Source of the DNA: Cloacibacterium sp047601505
GTDB taxonomy: Bacteria; Bacteroidota; Bacteroidia; Flavobacteriales; Weeksellaceae
Direction: 5' to 3'
Assembly: GCF_047601505.1 (NCBI RefSeq)
Contig: NZ_JASGJD010000001.1
Span: 1,984,001-2,048,000 of the forward strand
DNA length: 64,000 bases
Below are positions 43,023 to 49,535 of the stretch, piece after piece. Made by a program: the position numbers and the translations under genes. The notes under the pieces were generated by a model. That model was not told the DNA's origin and ran no database searches. It saw only the letters and a list, made by a program, of their open reading frames with translations. Within the stretch, counting starts at the first letter, position 1; each line of letters starts with the position of its first letter.

Positions 43023-44207
43023 TTATTTTCTTACAAAAGCAGTTACATCATCAGAAGTTACAGGATTATTACCAAGAATAATAAGTCTTTCTACAACGTT
43101 TCTGAGTTCTCTAATGTTACCAGTCCAACTGAAATTTTGAAGTGCTTCAATTGCTTTTTTATCAAATATTTTTGCAGAATTGCCTTGCTCATCTGCAATA
43201 GATTGAGAAAAATATTCAATCAAAAGTGGAATGTCTTCTTTTCTTTCGTCTAATGCTGGAACGTAAATTTCGATTACTGATAAACGGTGATACAAATCTT
43301 CACGGAATTTGCCTTGCTCAATTTCTTTTTTTAAATCTTTATTGGTAGCAGCAATTACTCTTACGTCAACTTTTATTTCTTTATCACTACCAACCGGAGA
43401 AACTCGACTTTCTTGCAAAGCTCTTAGCACTTTTGCTTGAGCTACCAAACTCATATCACCAATTTCGTCTAAAAAAATGGTGCCTCCATTGGCTTGTTCA
43501 AATTTTCCTTGTTTGTCTTTAATAGCACCAGTAAAAGAACCTTTTACGTGTCCGAAAAGTTCACTTTCTATTAATTCTGAAGGAATTGCGGCACAGTTTA
43601 CTTCAATCATAGGACCTCTGCTTCTTTCACTTTGTGCATGGATTGCATGGGCTACGAGTTCTTTTCCGGCTCCATTTGGTCCTGTAATCAAAACTCTGGC
43701 ATCAGAAGGAGCTACTTTTTCTATCATGTCCTGAATTTTCGAAAGTGCAGCAGAATTACCAATCATTTGATATTTTTTGCTTACTTTTTTCTTCAGTTGA
43801 CTGTTTTCTTTTTGTAAAGTATTCGCTTTTTGAACTAAATTTTTGCGGTCTAATGCATTTCTAACACTCGTGATAAGTCTGTTAATATCAATAGGTTTCG
43901 AGATGAAATCATACGCTCCATCTTTAAGAGCAGTAACAGCGGTGTCTATATCAGCGTGCCCAGAAATCATTACAAAAGTAGTTTCTGGCTTTAGTTGAAG
44001 TGCTTGTTTTAAGAGTTCGGTTCCTGATAATTTTGGCATTTTTATATCAGAAATAATTAATGCGAAATCTTCTTTTTCTAATAATTTATAAGCTTCTAGA
44101 CCATCTTCGGCTACCAATATTTCATAATCTGTAAGTTCGTCTGAAAGAATGCTGTGAAGGACACCAGAAATGGCTTTTTCGTCTTCTACTATTAATACTT
44201 TTTGCAT
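43023..44207 (-). CDS. Sigma-54-type response regulator lacking the DNA-binding domain
   Basis: A 394-residue NtrC-like protein. Residues 1-120 form a receiver domain with phosphoacceptor Asp in LIISDIKMPKLSG and the conserved Lys in FISKPID. Residues about 145-385 form the AAA+ sigma-54 interaction domain (Walker A ITGPNGAGKELVAHAIH, GSFTGA in place of GAFTGA, Walker B GGTIFLDEIGDM, WTGNIRELRNVVERL). The gene stops right after this domain, so the usual C-terminal Fis-type HTH is missing. It probably acts without specific DNA binding or through another function. No histidine kinase is adjacent. Confidence 0.9.
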   Translation of the reverse strand: MQKVLIVEDEKAISGVLHSILSDELTDYEILVAEDGLEAYKLLEKEDFALIISDIKMPKLSGTELLKQALQLKPETTFVMISGHADIDTAVTALKDGAYDFISKPIDINRLITSVRNALDRKNLVQKANTLQKENSQLKKKVSKKYQMIGNSAALSKIQDMIEKVAPSDARVLITGPNGAGKELVAHAIHAQSERSRGPMIEVNCAAIPSELIESELFGHVKGSFTGAIKDKQGKFEQANGGTIFLDEIGDMSLVAQAKVLRALQESRVSPVGSDKEIKVDVRVIAATNKDLKKEIEQGKFREDLYHRLSVIEIYVPALDERKEDIPLLIEYFSQSIADEQGNSAKIFDKKAIEALQNFSWTGNIRELRNVVERLIILGNNPVTSDDVTAFVRK

Positions 44208-44323
44208 AAGGCAAATTTAGTTAAATTTATAAGCTGTTATTTATAGAATTTTGATGTTTTTTTTCAAAAAAATGTGATTTTGAATTCTATTTCCGTTAGG
44301 TAACCAAAAATAATACCAAAAAA

Positions 44324-44977
44324 TTAGTAATTTCTAACTCCGAAAATTGCCGAACCTATTCTCACAGAGTTAGCACCACATTCTATCGCGATTTTGAAAT
44401 CATCACTCATTCCCATCGAAAGTTTTTCCAAATGTTTGAATTTAGAAAGCTCGTCAAATAGAGATTTTAAGATAAGAAATTCAGATTTTACTTGATTTTT
44501 GTTATCGGTAAAAGTCGCCATTCCCATCAATCCGGTAATTGTTATGTTTGGATATTTGTTTTCCAGATAATTACTGAATATTTCTTTAGCTTCTTGTACT
44601 TCTAAGCCATATTTACTGTCTTCTTCGGCGATTTTTACTTGAAGCAAAACATTAATTTTTTTATTGATTTTGGCTGCTTCTTTGTCTATTTCTAATAATA
44701 ATTTTTCAGAATCTACACTTTGAATAGTATCTATAAAAGGAACAATAAATTTTACTTTATTGGTTTGAAGATGCCCAATTAAATGCCATTTTATATCATT
44801 TGGGAGTTCGTTTACTTTAGATAAAAGTTCCTGAACTTTATTTTCGCCAAAAACTCTTTGTCCGCAACCGTAAACTTCTTTTATTTTTTCTACAGGATGA
44901 AATTTAGAAACAGCAACTAATTCTACAGGCTCTGGAATTTGAGATTTTATTACTTGGAAATTGTTAGAAATGCTCAT
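44324..44977 (-). CDS. YggS-family PLP homeostasis protein
   Basis: A 217-residue alanine-racemase-like TIM-barrel protein. The PLP-binding Lys lies in ELVAVSKFHPVEKI, and the family signatures FGENKVQELLSK, WHLIGHLQTNKVKF and LSMGMSDDFKIAIECGANSVRIGSAIFG are all present. YggS proteins bind pyridoxal phosphate and keep B6 and amino-acid pools balanced; no enzyme reaction is firmly known. It stands alone, divergent from the arsenic operon. On the minus strand TAAATTTG at 44994-45001 may be its -7 box. Confidence 0.93.
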   Translation of the reverse strand: MSISNNFQVIKSQIPEPVELVAVSKFHPVEKIKEVYGCGQRVFGENKVQELLSKVNELPNDIKWHLIGHLQTNKVKFIVPFIDTIQSVDSEKLLLEIDKEAAKINKKINVLLQVKIAEEDSKYGLEVQEAKEIFSNYLENKYPNITITGLMGMATFTDNKNQVKSEFLILKSLFDELSKFKHLEKLSMGMSDDFKIAIECGANSVRIGSAIFGVRNY

Positions 44978-45028
44978 ATATCAAATTAAAGTTCAAATTT
45001 AGGAATAAATATTTTGTTTTTAAAATTA

Positions 45029-45048
45029 ATATCGTAATATTGCAATAT
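45029..45048 (+). promoter_or_regulatory. Candidate ArsR operator
   Basis: A 20-bp imperfect dyad, ATATCGTAATATTGCAATAT, with a perfect 12-bp core ATATTGCAATAT (45037-45048). It lies 50 bp before the arsR start, where the repressor would block the promoter of the arsenic operon. TAATATTG within it is close to a -7 box. Confidence 0.55.
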
Positions 45049-45097
45049 GAAAATATAAATAATTTTCAGTTTTCAACTTTTAAATTTTTAATTAATT

Positions 45098-45427
45098 ATG
45101 GGAGTTACAAAAACCGAACATTTTACGGAAGAGCAAAATGAAGTTGCCAAATTAATGAAAGCTCTTGCTCATCCTGCCAGAATTGCAATTGTAGAATATT
45201 TACTTTCGGTAGATACTTGCATTTGTAATGATATTGTAGATGAAATAAAATTGGCTCAACCAACGGTTTCTCAACATTTAAAAGAATTAAAAAACGCCGG
45301 AATTATACAAGGCGAAATAGACGGAAAAGCAATTTGCTACTGCATTAATCCTGAAACTTTGAAGAAAATGGAGCATTTTATCTCCGAAATTTTTATCAAA
45401 ATAGCTAAACAAAAGTCTTGTTGTTAA
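45098..45427 (+). CDS. arsR: ArsR/SmtB-family metalloregulatory repressor
   Basis: A 109-residue winged-helix repressor that leaves DNA on binding As(III) or a similar metalloid. The HTH is AQPTVSQHLKELKNAGII. The arsenic-site pair C41-I-C43 (VDTCICNDIV) lies at the alpha-3 position equivalent to the CVC of E. coli ArsR. A second Cys pair (KSCC) ends the protein and could add thiol ligands. It is the first gene of the arsenic operon, with a palindrome 50 bp upstream, and is followed 9 bp later by the acetyltransferase gene. Confidence 0.9.
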   Translation: MGVTKTEHFTEEQNEVAKLMKALAHPARIAIVEYLLSVDTCICNDIVDEIKLAQPTVSQHLKELKNAGIIQGEIDGKAICYCINPETLKKMEHFISEIFIKIAKQKSCC

Positions 45428-45436
45428 TTTTTTATT

Positions 45437-45937
45437 ATGGAAAATGTATTGTTTAGAAATATGATTGAAGAAGATTATCCTTCAGTTAAAAAAATATATT
45501 TAGAAGGTATTGCAACAGGAAATGCTACTTTTCAAACAGATGCTCCAAATTGGAAAGATTGGGATTTTTCTCATTTAAAACATTCTAGAATAATTGCAGA
45601 AATAAATGGTGAAATTGCTGGTTGGGCTGCTTTATCAGCTGTTTCTGGAAGATGTGTCTATGCTGGAGTTGCAGAAGTAAGCGTTTATATAAATTCAAAA
45701 TTCAGAGGAAAAAACTTAGGGACTAAAATTTTAGAAAAATTGATAGAATCTAGCGAAGAAAATGGAATTTGGACTTTAACAGCAGGTATTTTTCCAGAAA
45801 ATGTAAGTAGTGTTAAAATTCACGAAAAAAATGATTTCAGAATTCAAGGTTTTAGAGAGAAAATAGGAAAATTGAATGGAGTTTGGAGAGATACACTTCT
45901 GTTAGAAAAAAGAAGTAAAATAATAGGAATCAATTAA
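45437..45937 (+). CDS. GNAT-family N-acetyltransferase (ArsN/phosphinothricin-type)
   Basis: A 166-residue GCN5-related acetyltransferase. The acetyl-CoA-binding motif A region is VSVYINSKFRGKNLGTKILEKLI, and the WAALSAVSGRCVYAGVAEVS stretch is typical of the phosphinothricin acetyltransferase group. Members called ArsN1 sit in ars operons and acetylate organoarsenicals. Location between arsR and arsM supports such a role, but substrate specificity cannot be read from sequence. It is 11 bp from the next gene. Confidence 0.85.
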   Translation: MENVLFRNMIEEDYPSVKKIYLEGIATGNATFQTDAPNWKDWDFSHLKHSRIIAEINGEIAGWAALSAVSGRCVYAGVAEVSVYINSKFRGKNLGTKILEKLIESSEENGIWTLTAGIFPENVSSVKIHEKNDFRIQGFREKIGKLNGVWRDTLLLEKRSKIIGIN

Positions 45938-45948
45938 AAAATATAATT

Positions 45949-46785
45949 ATGAACACCAACGAAGAAATTAAAGAAATGGTAAAGCAAAAATATGCCGAAA
46001 TTGCTTTGCAAAATCAAGAAACTAATGCGTCATCTTGCTGTGGAAGTGGCGGTTGTAGCACAGAAGTGTATAATATTATGACAGATGATTATGACCATCT
46101 TGAAGGCTATAATCCTGATGCTGATTTGAAATTAGGTTGCGGTTTGCCAACAGAATTTGCCAAAATAAAAAAAGGAGATTATGTAGTAGATTTGGGAAGT
46201 GGTGCAGGAAATGATTGTTTTGTAGCACGTGCAGAAACTGGCGAAACTGGCAAAGTGGTTGGGATAGATTTTACACCAGAAATGATAGAAAAAGCGAGAA
46301 ATAATGCAGAAAAACTAGGTTTTAATAATGTTGAATTCAGACAAGGTGATATAGAAAATATTCCGTTGACGAGCAATGTTGCAGATGTGGTGGTAAGCAA
46401 TTGTGTGATGAATTTGGTGCCGAATAAACCTAAAGCATTCTCAGAAGTTCACAGAATTTTAAAAATTGGTGGTCATTTTTCAATTTCAGACATTGTTTTA
46501 GAGGGAGACTTACCAGAAAAAATAAAAACGGCTGCCGAAATGTATGCTGGTTGTGTGGCTTCGGCAATTCAAAAAGAAGAATATTTGCAAATTATTAAAA
46601 ATTCTGGCTTCAAAAATATTACTTTACAAAAGCAAAAACCAATTATTGTTCCGGATGATATTTTGAAAAATTATCTTACTGAAGAAGAAATTCAAACGTA
46701 TAAAAATTCATCTACAAGAATATATAGCATTATCGTTTTTGCACAAAAACAAGATGCTTGTTGTGGACCAAATTGTTGTAATTAG
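45949..46785 (+). CDS. arsM: Arsenite S-adenosylmethionine methyltransferase
   Basis: A 278-residue class I methyltransferase. The SAM-binding motif is VVDLGSGAGNDCFVA. The As(III)-binding Cys positions are visible: SSCCGSGGC near residues 29-35, GCGLP, SNCVMNL and YAGCVAS. It converts arsenite to methylated species that can leave the cell or be further modified. The tail QDACCGPNCCN adds a second Cys-rich segment common in bacterial ArsM. Third gene of the operon; it is followed by a hairpin and then the arsenate reductase-like gene. Confidence 0.93.
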   Translation: MNTNEEIKEMVKQKYAEIALQNQETNASSCCGSGGCSTEVYNIMTDDYDHLEGYNPDADLKLGCGLPTEFAKIKKGDYVVDLGSGAGNDCFVARAETGETGKVVGIDFTPEMIEKARNNAEKLGFNNVEFRQGDIENIPLTSNVADVVVSNCVMNLVPNKPKAFSEVHRILKIGGHFSISDIVLEGDLPEKIKTAAEMYAGCVASAIQKEEYLQIIKNSGFKNITLQKQKPIIVPDDILKNYLTEEEIQTYKNSSTRIYSIIVFAQKQDACCGPNCCN

Positions 46786-46797
46786 AATAAATAGGAG

Positions 46798-46811
46798 CGG
46801 GCTTTAGCCCG
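46798..46811. terminator. Small hairpin between arsM and the arsC-like gene
   Basis: CGGGCT-TT-AGCCCG followed by TTTCTTTCTT on the plus strand. It could attenuate transcription inside the operon, but the GGAGCGGGCTTTAGCCCG form is also a common dispersed flavobacterial repeat. Confidence 0.4.
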
Positions 46812-46856
46812 TTTCTTTCTTGAAATTTCATTAGACTTTAGTCAAAATCTAAACGT

Positions 46857-47468
46857 ATGAATCTTAAAATTAAAGAAATTATTGCTCAACTTTCAACAGA
46901 AAATATATCCGAAGAAAGAAGAAATATTCTTCAACCTTTGGTGGAATTTATTCAAAATAAAATTTCTAAAAATGAAGAAATAAGATTGAATTTTATTTGT
47001 ACACATAATTCCCGAAGAAGTCATCTTTCGCAGATTTGGGCACAAACAATGGCACGTTTTTTTGGAGTGAAAAACGTTTTTTGCTATTCTGGCGGAACAG
47101 AAGCTACAGCAATGTTCCCGAAAGTTGCAGAAACTTTACAAAATCAAGGTTTTGAGATTTTAAAATTATCCGAAACAGAAAATCCCGTTTATGCTGTGAA
47201 ATTTGCTGAAAACGAACACGCTATCATTTGTTTTTCTAAAAAATATAATGATGATTTTAATCCTAAATCTAATTTTGCAGCGATTTTAACTTGTGATTCT
47301 GCTGATGAAAATTGTCCAATTGTTTACGGTGCAGAAGCTAGAATTCCAATAAAATATAAAGACCCAAAATCTTCTGACGGAACTCTCGAAATGAACGAAA
47401 CTTATTTTAATAGAAGTCTTGAAATCGCAACTGAACTTAAATTTGTTTTTGAAAATATTAAAATTTAA
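46857..47468 (+). CDS. Arsenate reductase-like low-molecular-weight phosphatase
   Basis: A 203-residue protein with the P-loop nucleophile motif in FICTHNSRRSHLSQIW (C-x5-R: Cys followed by THNSR and R), the signature of the low-molecular-weight phosphatase/thioredoxin-linked ArsC fold. It has an N-terminal helical extension of about 45 residues and internal Cys residues in ILTCDSADENCPIVYGAEARIP that could serve in the disulfide relay. In the operon it would reduce As(V) to As(III) for methylation or export. The gene follows arsM after 71 bp and precedes acr3 by 5 bp. Confidence 0.87.
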   Translation: MNLKIKEIIAQLSTENISEERRNILQPLVEFIQNKISKNEEIRLNFICTHNSRRSHLSQIWAQTMARFFGVKNVFCYSGGTEATAMFPKVAETLQNQGFEILKLSETENPVYAVKFAENEHAIICFSKKYNDDFNPKSNFAAILTCDSADENCPIVYGAEARIPIKYKDPKSSDGTLEMNETYFNRSLEIATELKFVFENIKI

Positions 47469-47473
47469 AAATC

Positions 47474-48502
47474 ATGCAACCCAAATTAAAATTCCTCGAC
47501 AGATATTTAACTTTATGGATTTTTTTGGCAATGATTTTTGGAGTTTTGCTCGGGAAATTTATTCCAGCGATTCCAGAAATCATCAATCAATTTTCTAGTG
47601 GAACTACCAATATTCCATTAGCAATTGGATTAATTTTGATGATGTTTCCGCCTTTAGCAAAAGTAGATTATAGTCTTTTACCAATCGCTTTTAAAGACCG
47701 TAAAACCATGAGTATTTCTTTACTTCTCAATTGGATTATAGGGCCTGTTTTGATGTTTGTTTTAGCCATTATTTTCCTAAAAGACGAACCCAATTATATG
47801 GTTGGCTTAATTTTGATTGGCTTGGCAAGATGTATTGCAATGGTAATTGTTTGGAATGATTTGGCTTCTGGAAATAGAGAATATGCAGCAATGTTGGTAG
47901 CGCTTAACAGTATTTTTCAGGTTTTTACGTATAGTTTTTACGCTTGGCTTTTCATTAATTTTTTACCAAAATATTTTGGATTTGGAGATTTTTCTATTTC
48001 TGTTCCAATGAAAGATGTGGCAATTAGTGTTGCAATTTATTTAGGAATTCCTTTTGTTGCAGGTTTTTTGACGAGATTTTTCTTGGTTCGTTTTAAAGGA
48101 AAAGAATGGTACAACAGAAAATTTGTTCCCAAAATTTCTCCAATTACTTTGTATGCCTTGCTTTTTACAATTGTGGTAATGTTTAGTTTAAAAGGTGATA
48201 AAATCTTAGAACTACCATTTGATGTTATAAAAATTGCTGTACCATTAGTGATTTATTTTGTTTTGATGTTTTTCTCTAGTTTCTACATAAATCATAAATT
48301 AGGTATTGAATATGATAAAAACGCTTCAGTTTCTTTTACCGCTACAGGAAATAATTTCGAATTGGCGATAGCTGTTGCCATTGCCGTTTTTGGTATTCAT
48401 TCTAAAGAAGCTTTTGCTGGAGTAATTGGTCCATTAATTGAAGTTCCTGTGCTTATTTTATTGGTGAAAGCAAGTCTTTGGTTAAAGAAAAAGTGGTATT
48501 AA
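47474..48502 (+). CDS. acr3: ACR3-type arsenite efflux transporter
   Basis: A 342-residue inner-membrane exporter with ten predicted helices. Family features are the Cys-containing crossover LILIGLARCIAMVIVWNDLASGNREYAAMLVALNSIFQ and the second repeat FTATGNNFELAIAVAIAVFGIHS, which carries the conserved Asn-Asn-Phe-Glu. It expels As(III) using the proton gradient. It is the last gene of the arsenic operon, 5 bp after the arsC-like gene, and the length matches the family. Confidence 0.96.
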   Translation: MQPKLKFLDRYLTLWIFLAMIFGVLLGKFIPAIPEIINQFSSGTTNIPLAIGLILMMFPPLAKVDYSLLPIAFKDRKTMSISLLLNWIIGPVLMFVLAIIFLKDEPNYMVGLILIGLARCIAMVIVWNDLASGNREYAAMLVALNSIFQVFTYSFYAWLFINFLPKYFGFGDFSISVPMKDVAISVAIYLGIPFVAGFLTRFFLVRFKGKEWYNRKFVPKISPITLYALLFTIVVMFSLKGDKILELPFDVIKIAVPLVIYFVLMFFSSFYINHKLGIEYDKNASVSFTATGNNFELAIAVAIAVFGIHSKEAFAGVIGPLIEVPVLILLVKASLWLKKKWY

Positions 48503-48520
48503 TTCTTTAATTTTTTAATT

Positions 48521-49201
48521 CTATCTTAATAACTTTTCTCTTAAAATCTTCATTCCTTCGGTAGCAGAAGTTTTCAAGAAATTTTCATGTTTTGTAAATT
48601 GATTTTCAAGATATGGGTCTATTATAAAAATTTCACAATTTTTTGGAACATAATGTATTAAACCAGCAGCTGGATACACTTGCATAGAAGTTCCAATAAC
48701 GATAAAAATATCAGCTTTAGAAGCTATTTCTGCTGCGTTATCCATTTCTGGAACCATTTCTCCAAACCAAACAATATGTGGACGAAGTTGGTTTCCGAAT
48801 TCATCACAATCTCCCAAATTACAATCTTTTTCCCAATCGTAAATTTTGGTTGAATTTTTTACAGAACGTACTTTTTTTAATTCTCCATGAAGGTGAATCA
48901 CTTTTGTAGAACCCGCTCTTTCGTGTAAATCGTCAACATTTTGAGTGATAATGTGCACGTCAAAATGTTGTTCTAAATCTGCAAGAATTTCGTGAGCAAG
49001 ATTGGGTTTTACCTCTTTTAGTTGTCTTCTTCTTAAATTATAAAAATCTAAAACCAATTTAGGATTTCTAGCAAAACCTTCTGGCGAAGCCACATCTTCA
49101 ATTTTGTGATTTTCCCATAATCCGTTAGAATCTCTAAACGTAGAAATCCCGCTTTCTGCCGAAATTCCTGCTCCTGATAAAACAACGAGTTTCTTTTTCA
49201 T
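48521..49201 (-). CDS. cobB: Sirtuin-type NAD-dependent protein deacylase
   Basis: A 226-residue cytoplasmic enzyme that removes acyl groups from protein lysines with NAD. It shows the sirtuin motifs LSGAGISAESGISTFRDSNGLW, ITQNVDDLHERAG and HLHGELKKVRS with the catalytic His. The YNLRRRQ segment carries the Tyr-x-x-Arg pair that marks class III enzymes active on succinyl-lysine. The zinc site appears degenerate: only one Cys pair (DCNLGDC) is seen and the first pair is absent. It overlaps the upstream small gene by one base. It is convergent with the arsenic operon. Confidence 0.92.
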   Translation of the reverse strand: MKKKLVVLSGAGISAESGISTFRDSNGLWENHKIEDVASPEGFARNPKLVLDFYNLRRRQLKEVKPNLAHEILADLEQHFDVHIITQNVDDLHERAGSTKVIHLHGELKKVRSVKNSTKIYDWEKDCNLGDCDEFGNQLRPHIVWFGEMVPEMDNAAEIASKADIFIVIGTSMQVYPAAGLIHYVPKNCEIFIIDPYLENQFTKHENFLKTSATEGMKILREKLLR

Positions 49202-49524
49202 TATTCAATATTTTTCTTGCCAAACATTTTTCGAAATTCTAACTTTTGAAGTTGTCTTTCAATGATGAGTTTTGCGATGGTTTTTCCAGAACTATTCAAT
49301 TTATCTTCGTTCTGTAACGCTAATTTAAGCTTTTCTTCGCTAATGTCAATTCTGTATAACAGATTTACCAATCGATTAAAATCTTTATCAATCAGTTCAT
49401 TAATATAAACTGCCAATTTGTTTTCTAAATCTTGGTCACAATAATTTTCGAATACTTTTGGGAAATTATTGCTCACCAACAGATTCATTAAATCTTCAGA
49501 AGTTATTTTTTGAATATCTGTCAT
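49201..49524 (-). CDS. Small conserved helical protein of unknown function
   Basis: A 107-residue, likely all-helical protein (TSEDLMNLLVSNNFPKVFENYCDQDLENKLAVYINELIDKDF). No motif that I recognise is present, and no signal peptide or membrane segment. It lies between the copper ATPase gene (12 bp upstream) and the sirtuin gene (1-bp overlap), so it belongs to the same minus-strand transcript. It shares the reading direction with the ATPase but there is no metal-binding Cys cluster, so a direct copper role is not supported. Confidence 0.6.
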   Translation of the reverse strand: MTDIQKITSEDLMNLLVSNNFPKVFENYCDQDLENKLAVYINELIDKDFNRLVNLLYRIDISEEKLKLALQNEDKLNSSGKTIAKLIIERQLQKLEFRKMFGKKNIE

Positions 49525-49535
49525 GGTTTTGAAAT

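Noticed and set aside
44212..44219. TAAATTTG (minus strand) as promoter of the sigma-54 activator
   Set aside because: It is 4 bp from the start codon and lacks a -33 TTG, so it may be chance in AT-rich DNA.
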